A stretch of DNA of 51,724 nucleotides from contig JARGXX010000094.1 in the NCBI GenBank assembly GCA_030374765.1, positions 1 through 51,724 on the forward strand. Direction: 5' to 3'. The notes under the pieces are model-generated. The model searched no databases and had not been told where the DNA came from. It saw nothing but the letters and a program-made list of their open reading frames with translations. The DNA is from Agarophyton chilense. Its lineage: Eukaryota > Rhodophyta > Florideophyceae > Gracilariales > Gracilariaceae. Positions 40,671 through 50,356 of this stretch are shown here, one piece after another; position 1 is the stretch's first letter, and every line of letters begins with the position of its first letter. The translations under genes were made by a program, and so were the position numbers.

Positions 40671-43600
40671 CAGTAGGGGATTCGGGAATCGACCCGAATC
40701 CCATACTAGACGAGGGAAGTCCTATATCATCCGGAAGTATAAAATCTGCAATGAGGCTGTGTGAAGCGTTAGGAATATCATTCGAACCGCATCAACCAAG
40801 ATCGAGATATCGTCGTGGATGGGGACATGAATGTATAGACCCGAAAACAATCAAGTGCTCCTGGACTATATCGTTACAAGACTTGAATAACCAGCCCGTA
40901 GACCTTACTTTCGACCTATTCGATGATGATTCTTCGCTGACCGTAGGACTGGATGTGAAAAGGTATACCACAACATCAATGTCATCTGATCCACCAACTA
41001 TGACCATGAAACGCCCTATCGATACGACCCCAAGGACTTTGGAGCTCTACATCAATTCGACTTCGCCGTATAACGCGAGAGCACACGTATTGCTGACTCC
41101 AACCATGAAGGCGTTACTTTCATCCACTGCTCGGGATAGCAGACCAAGAACACTGGCAAAAAGGCTTCACCGTCTTACGCATGCGCATCCTGACGAAATT
41201 ATGCATATATGTGAAAGAGCTGGATGCCTGACGTCAAAGCTTGAAAAAGAGATCAGGGATATCTCCAACAATTGTATGATATGTGCCAAATCTGGACCAC
41301 CATTACCGTCCAAGAAGATATCTATTAACCATGTGAACCAAGCATTCAACGTGGAGATACAGGTAGAATTCATGTTCCCAACTATTAAGGAAACAAAATA
41401 CACCGCTCTGCACATAGTCGATTGTGGCACTGGTTACTCCGAAAGCTGCATCGTCTCCGATAGGACATCACGAACAATCATTAACGTGATCGAAGTGGAA
41501 TGGTTACACTCACACGGAACTCCAGAAGCATTGTCAGCTGACGACGAAATGAATTCGAAAGAAATTAACAGTTTCCTGTGCGGAAGGGACATCAAATTGA
41601 AAGTGACGCCGGTACGACGTCATAATAAGACCGGGATCGTAGAGCGTAAGAATGGAGTAGTCAAGCGAATCCTCGAAAAGCTCAAAATGGAAAACACGAC
41701 CGCCAACGACAAAGCAATATTCTCACGCGCGGTATTTCTGTCGAATCTCTTTACCGGTTCAAAGACACTCAGCTCCTTCGAATTAGCGAAAGGATACGCC
41801 CCTTCCATTCTAGGCGCCCCTCGGCGTATGGTGTCGGAGGAACTACTTCAAGCATACACTGAGCAAGCCGCAACGAGAGCATTACAGAAACTAATGAAGT
41901 CCCGTGTCCATTCGAAGTTCTCCCAATCTTCTATAAAGAAGGGCGATGAGATACTGTTCTACTTCCGAACGACTGCTCATAACGTCCCAGACGAGTGGCG
42001 CGATGCCGCTATTGTCGAAGCACATCCACACTACTTGAAGATAAGAAGGAAAGAAAAGGGAACATTTTCTAAAGTAGCATACGAAGACATCCGGCTGCGC
42101 CCCAATTCAAACCTCGCACGAGAACTACCCGAAGGACTCATGGAGGACTACATAGACCTCACCTTCAGCCCGAATGATGACGATGTACAGCAGCTGATAA
42201 CGGAAGTCACGAGCTCGCTCATGGCTGCAAACACAGACGATAAAGAACAAGTGTACAAGGACATGGGCTCATACACCGAAGAACTGCTCAAGAACCCCGT
42301 AATGGACAATCCCCTCAACCTTGAATCACAGGAGCAGAACATCCTCAAGGATATGCAGAACGTCATCGGAGCACGCCAAGTCACAGCACGTGAAGTCCAG
42401 TTTGCGCCCGCTTGGATATTGAAGAAGGCAATTGAGAAGGAGCATAAGGATAATTGGATCGATGCGTATGAAGAGATCTACGAAGGAAACCTGCCTCGTG
42501 ATGCGAATATTATCTCATCCCACACAGTATACAAAGTGATGCAAGACGAAGACGATGTTCGAAAACTCAAAGCTCGCCTAGTTACGCATGGGAACAGAGA
42601 TGACCTCAAAGACGATATCAGGAAAGATTGTTCCAATGCAGACATGATCATTGTTAGGACACTACTCAGCATCGCCACGTGTTTAGGCTTTTCATTCGGG
42701 GTCGCGGACATCAAAGGTGCATACGTCCAAAGTGGACCGATCAAGAGAGATATATACGTGAGACCAGCACCGGAATTCCGAAACAAGAAAGGAGTACTCT
42801 GGAAGCTGACCAAACTTCCCTATGGCATTGTGGAAGCTGGTCGACAATGGGCTAAACGCATAGAGTCATGGATGCTCAACGAGACAGGGCTGACACGAGT
42901 ATACGGAGTCAACCAACTCTTCCTGGAGCATGAAGGTGACAACATAACTCTTGCCATCGCGAAAATTGTTGATGATCTACTCATAGCAGGAACTGAACCC
43001 TGTATCTCGAACTTCATGCAGAAGCTACATCAAGAATTTGAAGTGGGAAAGGCAAGGATAGGAAAGAAATTGAACTTCGCCGGCTGCGACATAATCGAAG
43101 ATGAAGAACGAGACATTACTCTTTCAATGGACTCCTACATGCAGCGACTGAAACCAATCGAGCTATCCAGAGCACGAAGAAGAGAAAGAGACGACAGGGC
43201 CACCAACCATGAGAAACATGAATACAGGTCTTTGGCCGGAACACTCATGTACTTGGGTTCCACAGTGCTCCCGCAAGCCTCTTTCACTACCTCGAAGATG
43301 CAACAGGAGCTTGGTCAACTGAAAGTTAAACACTTGGTTGACGCAAATGCCATGCTTCACGAGATACAGAACCTTCGTCCTTCAATTAAGTACGTTCGTC
43401 CCCTCGGAGTCACGGCTATGACACTTGTGAGCCTTTCTGATGCATCTCATGGTACCAACGACCAATCCTGTGGACAAACAGGAGTCATAGGCGGAGTCAG
43501 ACTGATCACTGCCCTCAATGACGAACCTATTTTTCACCCGATCCATTGGGCGAGCACGAAGCAAAGTCCAGTGACGTACTCATCATTTGGAGCTGAAATA

Positions 43601-43963
43601 CTTGCATGCGCTGAAGCCGAAGATCGCGGATATGACATGAAAGAATCTCTCAGAAACATCTTCCCTCGTATCGACATCACACACCACATTCTAGTTGACT
43701 CGAAAGCGCTTTTTGATACAATCACAACCCCACACGAATGCACGGAATTTCGATTAAGGAAGACTGTCACTATGATTCGCGACGCGTTCGAGTCAGGGGA
43801 ATTGAATATGATAACCTGGATTCCTGGTCTTCTTAACATCGCCGACGCCCTTACAAAACGCAGCTCTACTCAATCTGCGAAAATGAATGATATGCTCTGT
43901 AACCGATACTGGAATATTAACCTATCCAAAGGTATGACCCTTGACCACGACTTGTGGCAATGA
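40667..43963 (+). CDS. C pol: protease, integrase, RT, RNase H
   Basis: Pol lies in the -1 frame relative to gag; its first ATG is at 40751, and residue numbers below count from that. Protease is at the start, with ILDEGSPISSG (about 40706-40738) where D-[ST]-G is usual. Integrase has an HHCC finger (H140/H144, C175/C178), then VEF at 205-207 where an Asp is expected, ADDE at 263-266 and E298 in GIVERKNG. RT has ADIKGAYVQ around 651-659 and IVDD at 738-741 in place of YVDD. RNase H shows SDASHGTND, GAEILACAEA and VDSKALFD, ending IADALTK. The ORF is intact to 43961-43963. The family is clearly copia by gene order, but from a branch well apart from A, B and D. Confidence 0.9.
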   Translation, partial: FSVGDSGIDPNPILDEGSPISSGSIKSAMRLCEALGISFEPHQPRSRYRRGWGHECIDPKTIKCSWTISLQDLNNQPVDLTFDLFDDDSSLTVGLDVKRYTTTSMSSDPPTMTMKRPIDTTPRTLELYINSTSPYNARAHVLLTPTMKALLSSTARDSRPRTLAKRLHRLTHAHPDEIMHICERAGCLTSKLEKEIRDISNNCMICAKSGPPLPSKKISINHVNQAFNVEIQVEFMFPTIKETKYTALHIVDCGTGYSESCIVSDRTSRTIINVIEVEWLHSHGTPEALSADDEMNSKEINSFLCGRDIKLKVTPVRRHNKTGIVERKNGVVKRILEKLKMENTTANDKAIFSRAVFLSNLFTGSKTLSSFELAKGYAPSILGAPRRMVSEELLQAYTEQAATRALQKLMKSRVHSKFSQSSIKKGDEILFYFRTTAHNVPDEWRDAAIVEAHPHYLKIRRKEKGTFSKVAYEDIRLRPNSNLARELPEGLMEDYIDLTFSPNDDDVQQLITEVTSSLMAANTDDKEQVYKDMGSYTEELLKNPVMDNPLNLESQEQNILKDMQNVIGARQVTAREVQFAPAWILKKAIEKEHKDNWIDAYEEIYEGNLPRDANIISSHTVYKVMQDEDDVRKLKARLVTHGNRDDLKDDIRKDCSNADMIIVRTLLSIATCLGFSFGVADIKGAYVQSGPIKRDIYVRPAPEFRNKKGVLWKLTKLPYGIVEAGRQWAKRIESWMLNETGLTRVYGVNQLFLEHEGDNITLAIAKIVDDLLIAGTEPCISNFMQKLHQEFEVGKARIGKKLNFAGCDIIEDEERDITLSMDSYMQRLKPIELSRARRRERDDRATNHEKHEYRSLAGTLMYLGSTVLPQASFTTSKMQQELGQLKVKHLVDANAMLHEIQNLRPSIKYVRPLGVTAMTLVSLSDASHGTNDQSCGQTGVIGGVRLITALNDEPIFHPIHWASTKQSPVTYSSFGAEILACAEAEDRGYDMKESLRNIFPRIDITHHILVDSKALFDTITTPHECTEFRLRKTVTMIRDAFESGELNMITWIPGLLNIADALTKRSSTQSAKMNDMLCNRYWNINLSKGMTLDHDLWQ

Positions 43964-43996
43964 ATCCTATGTTTGTTGATGTTGGATACTAGCGCG

Positions 43997-44258
43997 ACGG
44001 GGGGTGTGTGGAACGGCGTACATTTAGAAGCTATGACGTACAAACTCTGTACTACTTTCAGCACTATTAGTACGTTATTAGTACGTCACTATTAGCCCAA
44101 AGGTCGCTTAGTATCCCTATATAAAGGCACGTCAATAACCCAGGAGCTCGATAAGGAGACCGGGGAGACCTCTTGTGCCGAGTATTGTTGCTTGTGATAG
44201 AGACTCCCTACACTGCGCATCTATGAACTTCGGTAACATTTCCGAAGCCCAAACGTCA
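43997..44258 (+). repeat. C polypurine tract and 3' LTR
   Basis: The G-rich run ACGGGGGGTG ends at 44006 and the LTR spans 44007-44258. It is followed by the ACAGT duplication and then the rest of the solo LTR A6. Confidence 0.93.
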
Positions 44259-44263
44259 ACAGT

Positions 44264-44397
44264 AGCCAATCACAGCCCGAGTTCACGTTGGGATCCGACT
44301 GACACGCATATGCGCTTTTCCAGAGGCACCCTCCAAAACAGCCCATGCTCTCCTGCACTTTTGGTTTTCAGTGACAGCACAGGGTCAACAGCTTACA
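44264..44397 (-). repeat. Distal part of solo LTR A6
   Basis: Carries AGCCAATCACAG and the CGCATATGCG palindrome of the U3 module and ends GCTTACA, next to the GTTTA duplication and D pol. Confidence 0.88.
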
Positions 44398-46402
44398 GTT
44401 TAGGTTCCCCGGCATTCCAGCTCTATCCAACTATATGGATGACGAGAGTGCGCCGGATAATAATTATGTGTCACTGATGAGCTCTGAGGGGACTACTGGT
44501 GATATCTCGGATGGATTCTCTGTCGATGAAGTGGACTTCGAAGACCGGACAAACGAGCAACAAGACCCCATACCTCTGTTGGTGGAGTCCGACTTCGACT
44601 CTGATGGTGACGAAGACGATGGGGACGGCGCCGATAGTGATGATGGAGGGTCCTCACACGATCCTGACACATTCTCCACACCCGATCAGGAACCACGGTA
44701 CCCGCGTCGCACTCGTCGTCAACCGCCCAAGTGGTTCATGGCTGGATCTGCGCAGTGTACTACGAACATCGACGTCACCACCAGCGATGAACCAACACTG
44801 AAGGAGGCCATGTCCGCCACTCCGGGGGAGCGTGATATGTGGCAAGGGGCCATTGACGCCGAGTTTGAATCATTGGACTCCAAGGATACCTGGACACCAG
44901 ACGACTCCCCTGCCTCGCAGCCACTGCCCGTGCATGTCATTCTAAACGTGAAGTGCAATGTCGATGCATCAGTTGCACGTTTCAAGGCTCGTGTGGCGGC
45001 TGGCGGAAACCACCAAACATATGGTGAGGACTACTTGGAAACACATGCCCCAGGGGTGTCGTTCACCCTGGTTCGCATTTTTCTGTACCTCTCGTTGTGC
45101 TTGCGCATGTTTCTGGCTCAAGTAGACGTGAAGACGGCGTTCCTCAATGGGGAGCTCGAGGAAGATGTGTGGGTCATGTCCCCTCGCGGCATACCTGGGA
45201 ACACTTCCCGCTGCCTCAAAGCCATCTATGGGCTCAAGCAGGCACACTTGGCATGGAATAAGAAACTATGCGCAGACCTGAAAAGCATGGGTTTCGAAGA
45301 ATTACCCAGTGCCCCATGTGTGTTTCGCCGACGCAATGACCGCAATGAAGATGCCTTCGTGTTGGTGTATGTTGATGACCTCCTGATTTTTACCACCTGT
45401 GCCATCGAACTGAGTGCAATTGTGGAGGAGCTCAAGTCTTTCTACGAACTTCGCATGGCTGATGACGTGAGTCTGTTCCTCGGTGTTGAGTCGAAATGGA
45501 CTTTGGATGCCGATGGTCGCCCTCTCCAGCTGACGTTAGGCCAGTCTGTGTACACGGAAAGCGTGTTGCGACGATTTGGGTTTGTACGATCGAGGCCGGC
45601 GTGCACACTAATGGTGGAGTCATTCTTTACCGGGTGGGCGGCTAAGGAAGATAAGTCCATCCAGGACCCGCAATTGTACCAGCAAGTCATTGGATCGCTG
45701 TTGTACTTGGGGCTTCGCACTCGCCTGGACATACTTGCGCCAGTGCCTATCTTGGCTCGCTTTCAGAAATCACCAACGGCCTATTGTCACAGGGCTGCAA
45801 TGCGCGTGCTGCGCTACTTACGAGGCACATCTGGGCACACTCTGCACTACCGCGCTGGCTCTTGTGACTTGGACGTGTATGTTGACTCCGACTTCGCTGC
45901 AGACAAGGTGGATCGCAAGTCCATGTCGGGATTCGTGGTGAAGCTTGGATCAGCCACATAGGTTTGCGGTTCAAGGAATCAGGCATCCAATGCGTTGTCT
46001 ACTGATGAGGCCGAGTACTACGCATTGACCTCAGCCGTGCAGGAGCTCATTTGGTTAGTGCGTGTGTTTGGTGAGATCGGATTGGGAGTGGATGCAGCAG
46101 TGCCTGTGCGTTCGGAAAACCAGTGTGCAATTTATTGGGCAACTGGTGAGCGCTGTCCATCGGGTCGGGCGAAGCACATCGACGTGAAGCTGTACTTCAT
46201 CCGAGAACTGGTTAGGAAATCTTTCTTAAACGTCATTTACGTTCCCAGTGAGGACAATGACGCAGACATTCTTACGAAGCCAGTGACGCCTTACCTACAT
46301 GAAAACAATGTGAAGCGCGTCGGACTTGGAGGAGCAGTCGAGGAAGAGTCTCGAGAATTTAGGTCGACAGCCACTCCGCCCTCCTGGGAAGCTTGGAAAT
46401 AG
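44398..46402 (+). pseudogene. D: RT-RNase H half
   Basis: Continues the D gene from the acidic linker (YMDDESAPD, at 44432) through RT ([24 protein letters not shown]) and the start of RNase H (YVDSDFAADKVDRKS). A TAG at 45959-45961 replaces the codon after ATSGS-like ...LGSAT, and the frame then goes on through LSTDEAEYYAL and PSEDNDADILTKP. Because the D LTR starts TCTCGA rather than TGTTGA, the LTR-borne stop used in B is absent and the frame runs on into the LTR to 46402. Two stops and a split by 12 kb of insertions make it dead. Confidence 0.9.
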
Positions 46403-47021
46403 TGCAAAACAAAAAGTGGATATAAGCATGGGCACTTTCGGGCACTCTCCGCGGAAAAACGCATGTACGCCTCATCTCAATCTCAACGTGAAACGGCCAT
46501 CTGATTGGCTACTGCAACTGCCCTCATGCAATGTAGTATGGACAGGTGGTCTGGTTCTAATGGAGCGTCTTAGGGCTTCGGCCCAAGTGGAGCGATCTGA
46601 TTGGACGACAGCGCTGAATGAGCACGGGCTATGCAGTTGGAGAGAATGTGCGAATGGGGGCTGGATATTGGGTTTGGCCGTAACAGCCGAATCTGGGCTG
46701 CGCGGGGTGGTTGGCACTGGCGCACCACTTTGGATGATTTTTTGAGGTTTTATTAGTTATGATTTATGTTTGAAATTGTTTTGGCGCGCAGCTCCTCGTC
46801 GCACGGTGGCAAGCTGTGAGACGTGGGTGACCCGCCGAGGGTCAGCGCTGGCGGTGGAAGTGCGTGCAAGGTAGTTATAGTTGTCAATGACGGTCGCCAG
46901 CGACTATACTAAATTGTCAAGGCTGACTACCTTCATTTGTTTTTCTTCTTTCAGTTTCGTTTCCTTCTCGTCTTTTTCTTTCTTTTCCTTTTCCTTTTCA
47001 TAACCTGCGCTCACTTTGTGA
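46349..47021 (+). repeat. 3' LTR of D
   Basis: 673 bp, the same length as the B LTR but diverged, from TCTCGAGAATTTAGG to TCACTTTGTGA. The U3 module is present with CGCATGTACG for the palindrome. It ends where new sequence (AAACCCACTAG) starts. The D 5' LTR is not in the window. Confidence 0.85.
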
Positions 47022-47807
47022 AAACCCACTAGAACGGTTCTTCTCTTGGTTCTTTCTGTTTTATTTCTTCCACTAGTCTAAACCGTCTCCGGTGTGTGCG
47101 GACCACACATCTTCCGAGTTTGGCTCGTAATGTACGATGTAACAGTATTCTGTTACCTCAAACGTTCGTTGACGTTCTATTGTCGTTACGAGAATTAGTC
47201 TTGTCGCATAGGACGCTATCTTTGTACAACTGTAACGATATCTTTATGTAAGTTAGCTGGCACTATAAAAATTCTTGAGGAACCGGGTCCGGCAGAGCTC
47301 AGCCAGATTCTGACAAGCACGTAAAAACGTAAACGCATGTGTTACATACGAACACTCCTTGTCACAACCAACAATGGGAAGATGGTCATTCTCAGGGCAG
47401 AATGCGATACACCATGAAGGAGTCCTGGAAGACTCGTTCTCGCATATCATCGCACAGTTCTCGGTGTGTATTCGTAGGCGCCTCGACAGCTGTGCCTTCA
47501 TTGCAGCACGTCTCGAGCTCACTGGCATGATTTCTGGCTCAGTAGAAACGCCTAGAGTTCTACGTCGAGCATAAAAACACAGTCCTATCAAATGTGCTCG
47601 TTATGCTTTAGTTAACAACTTAAACATGAGAGTACTTCTCTAGTTCGACACTTGTATCTTTACCAGAATTAAAACTGTTTTCTGAACACGATACGGAAGA
47701 TGCTCAAAAGGAGCTGAAACTGTCAAACATTACAGTAGAAATAGACAGTACTTTTGTCAAACGAAGATGAGCTCGAAGTAAAGGTCAGATAGAGTCGTCT
47801 TCTCACA
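47022..47807 (+). repeat. E: LTR remnant
   Basis: The assignment rests on what follows: a primer-binding site starting at 47808. The LTR ends GTCTTCTCACA (canonical CA). It holds TATAAAA at 47264-47270. Its start is not certain, because element D sits at its left; TGTGAAAACC at 47017 would mirror the TCTCACA end but overlaps the D LTR end. No other copy is present to confirm the length. I see no gene in it. Confidence 0.6.
47264..47270 (+). promoter_or_regulatory. TATA box in the E LTR remnant
   Basis: GGCACTATAAAAATTC is a strong TATA match, placed 5' of about 540 bp that would form R-U5. Confidence 0.45.
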
Positions 47808-47821
47808 GGTTATGAGCCGTA
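47808..47821 (+). other. Variant primer-binding site of E (tRNA-Met-like anticodon arm)
   Basis: GGTTATGAGCCGTA complements UACGGCUCAUAACC. That folds as an anticodon arm (stem UACGG, loop CUCAUAA with a CAU anticodon, stem CCGUA). It is placed exactly as the sites of A, B and C but differs in the stem and one loop base, suggesting a different tRNA-Met. Confidence 0.6.
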
Positions 47822-48040
47822 CGCTGCCTGAAAACGCCAACCGTAGCCCACCCTTTCTCCAATCCCACCCCACAGACACACAAACAACCCACAACGAATA
47901 CGACAAACGCACGCACCGCCCGTCGCCAACGACGGCAAAACATCAAAGACATAAAAACAATCACGCAAGAGCTATACCACAACGCCACTATCACAGAAAA
48001 CGACACACATCACCCAAAAGACCAAACACAACACCGCAAC
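47822..48040 (+). other. Leader of E, A/C-rich
   Basis: About 220 nt of A/C-rich sequence between the primer-binding site and the first gag ATG. Apparent reading frames here are low-complexity. Confidence 0.5.
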
Positions 48041-49070
48041 ATGGACATGGACAGACAACCCAGACTACCAGAGCTAGATATATCAAACTATGCACCATGG
48101 TATCTCGCGCTCGAAACCTACTCCATCACGATCAACGCCAAGGAACATCTCTCCATCCATTCAGATACACCCACAGACCCCACAGAACTCGAAAATCAGA
48201 TCAAACGATCGTCCAAACTACTATCAGCTACACTCAGTAGTGTCCCATCCGAAATACACGGCCTCTTACTAGTATTGGGCGACCGTCCTTTCACCGCATG
48301 ACCTGGTAGCAGATATCATAGCGCATATCAATCAAGCGACCAAGGACGATCAAAAATTCTTAAAAACAGAAGCAGAGAATGTGCCATACAACAGCGACAC
48401 CAACATTGACAGCTACATCAAATCTCACACAGAAATACCCCAGAAGATGATCGCGGCACGTTATCCAAGCATAAAACAAGAAAAAACCACAGTCGAATTC
48501 ATACTCAACGGCCTCAAGAAAAACACGACACTCACTCCCATTCTGGCTCCTATACTTCTACAGAAACCAAAAACAATCGAAGAATTTGTCAGGAGCTTCA
48601 AAGAACTCCACGCCCTCTACCAACCAGTACATGGACTCACACCCCAAGCCTCAGTTTCCACGAGATTCACCAGGGACTGTGCACCTCAATAAGTCACCCC
48701 AGAATACGTACCGATAGGACGAGGTCAATTCATACGAACAAACCGCCCCTATCGACGCGGCAACTACACCCAAAGCCGCATGCCTCCAGGAGCCATCGCA
48801 TATCGATTTCACACGCCATTAGGAATCCCATCACTGCACACAGACGAGAAATGCCAGAACCGAAACCATCCCAAATATTTGATCAAGACACAAGCTCAAA
48901 TGGCACACATTCAACCCCCGTACACCACATTTCAATACGCCTTCCCAATACAAACTCAGCCTCAACCTGTACAACCAATCCCTTACCACCCATCACCTGG
49001 AGATTCAGCAACAGAAGAAGACAATGATAACAATGGTACGTTCATATTGGACAGCGGAGCACACCCCACA
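48041..49070 (+). pseudogene. E: broken gag with protease start
   Basis: Gag starts MDMDRQPRLPELDISNYAPW at 48041, with a copia-type N-terminus (IxNYxxW...). A one-base shift near 48290-48300 moves it to the frame starting at HDLVADIIAHINQATKDD. A TAA at 48690-48692 interrupts it, after which the same frame continues to ILDSGAHPT at 49044-49070, the protease active-site motif. There it is cut by a family A LTR and nothing of integrase or RT remains. There is no clear CCHC knuckle. This family is not represented elsewhere in the window. Confidence 0.8.
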
Positions 49071-49758
49071 TGATGGAAAGGGGAAGGCTGAAGGAAAGGT
49101 TGAGGGAATGGAAAGGAAGTTCGCCAGCTCTGGCTCGGATTTACTTGGAGGCGGTCATTCTCTCACTTATATACAACTCAAAAACGTCAGCCAACTAGAC
49201 GCCAACCCAGAGTAAACCCTAGACTACCAAGCAGAGACACCCAATACTACCAATCATATTCAAGCATGACATTAACCTTAGCCAAAGTTCATTGCAGCAC
49301 ACAGCAAGGCAATACAACAGTGCACAGCACATCATTACACTGACGTGTGCACAAATTCAATATGCCAGCACACGCTTCTTGCAATCCGCCTCCATACACG
49401 TTCACCTTCCATCACAGTACACCAAGTTTTCTGTAATACACATGACACGCTCTTCTCCAAGTACATTCGTTACACCTTGTGAGACGTGTACATACTACAC
49501 CAGCTAGGCATCCTGAACAGCGTGCACAATAGTACAAGTAGACAACGTACACACGTGTACTCCAGAAAGTCCCAATAGTGCCATACCACTTGTACACACC
49601 ACATTGCAGGTGCATATTTGCAATAGCCAATCACAGCACGAGTTCACGTTGAGGTCCGGCTGATACGCATATGCGCTTTCCCAGAGGCACCCTCCAAAAC
49701 AGCCCATGCTCTCCTGCACATTTGGTTTTCAGTGACAGCATTGGGACTTGCACCAACA
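49071..49758 (-). repeat. A7: family A LTR, diverged
   Basis: 688 bp in reverse orientation, from TGATGGAAAGG to CCAACA, with the last 20 bp strongly changed. TATA is intact (CACTTATATACAAC). Flanks are CCCCACA and TTCTAC, so no target duplication is visible, and E does not resume on the far side. A deletion or recombination at this LTR is likely. Confidence 0.82.
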
Positions 49759-49839
49759 TTCTACAGGGGTGCGTTGCACTCTTGTGTCTCGTTCCAGGCT
49801 GCTCACGACGAGAAAATAGAACACATATCAAGTGGTTTT
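49759..49839. other. Unassigned spacer
   Basis: About 80 bp not matching any repeat in the window. Nothing recognisable. Confidence 0.4.
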
Positions 49840-50356
49840 TCATTGAAGACATAATCGTGACATGCGTGTATGAAAATTGGTACTCGAATCCCGAATTTTC
49901 CAGTGCGTAAACTGTCTATTGCCTCCATCGTCGCCCACAGCTGTGTTGATGAATTCTCCGTTGATGCTGCCATCGCCAAACACGGCCTCAACCGGGCCAT
50001 TCCCAACTGCATTCCCACCACCGCCATTGTCGTCACCGCCCTCGCTTTTCACATTGCATCTAATCGCCAAAGCATTCCCACCATCGCCTTCATTGCTGGC
50101 TGGGCCACCGTTCCCGTCTCCGCGCCCGCCATGTCCACCATTGCCGCCAATCGCCGTCTTGGAGAACTGCCCAATGATACTAACCTTCCCAATCACCGTG
50201 CCCGCTGTGCCGTTCGCCACCGTCCTCCCGCCGCCCTCTCCACCGCAATCGCCTCCTACGCTGCCTCCAATCGCAATGGAATCAGCACCGTTGTCACCAT
50301 CTCCCCCGTCATCCCTGCTCCCGCCGTCGATGCCGTTGCCGCCAAGCGCCGTGTTT

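Larger units (their letters stand above)
39505..40676 (+). pseudogene. C gag, with one internal frameshift
   Basis: The N-terminal part starts MNFGNISEAQ at 39505 (or MGPGEELSPS at 39544) and runs in one frame to a TAA at 40186-40188. Gag continues in the next frame from about 40160 (TVVDIMEKVKAGW) to a TAG at 40674-40676. A one-base shift near 40150-40165 joins them. The N-terminal half is helical and capsid-like. The C-terminal half is very rich in Asn, Gln, Lys and Arg with no CCHC zinc knuckle, so RNA binding would rely on basic residues. Either this copy carries a recent frameshift, or the base is a sequence error; the identical LTRs favour a very recent event or an error. Confidence 0.8.
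39289..44258 (+). mobile_element. C: complete copia element of a distinct lineage, 4970 bp
   Basis: Identical 252-bp LTRs, a 5-bp target duplication, primer-binding site, gag and pol in different frames. Its proteins show no close similarity to A, B or D. Identical LTRs inside an old solo LTR make it the youngest insertion in this nest by LTR comparison. Confidence 0.94.
39284..44263. repeat. Target-site duplication ACAGT of element C
   Basis: ACAGT occurs at 39284-39288 and 44259-44263. Removing C restores TTTACAGTAGCCAATCACAG, which matches other A LTRs (TTTGCAGTAGCCAATCACAG). Confidence 0.93.
32190..44397 (-). mobile_element. A6: solo family A LTR split by two later insertions
   Basis: The pieces are 32190-32200, 38740-39288 and 44264-44397. 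Joined in order they make one complete LTR on the minus strand, from TGTTGG to a mutated end (CTTACA for CCAACA). No internal A sequence is present, so the full element was reduced to one LTR by recombination before B3 and C inserted into it. Confidence 0.88.
32185..44402. repeat. Target-site duplication GTTTA flanking the solo A LTR in D
   Basis: GTTTA occurs at 32185-32189 and at 44398-44402. The D reading resumes correctly after one copy is removed (GATGAGTTTA joined to GGTTCCCC, compare B: GATGAATCCAAGTTCCC). Five bases is the usual duplication length for copia integrase. Confidence 0.85.

Noticed and set aside
47253..47591. 112-codon minus-strand frame
   Set aside because: Lies in the E LTR remnant, antisense, starts at a non-ATG codon or in no context, and has no recognisable domain.
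47812..48240. 142-codon frame in the E leader
   Set aside because: It is the out-of-frame reading of A/C-rich leader and the start of E gag.
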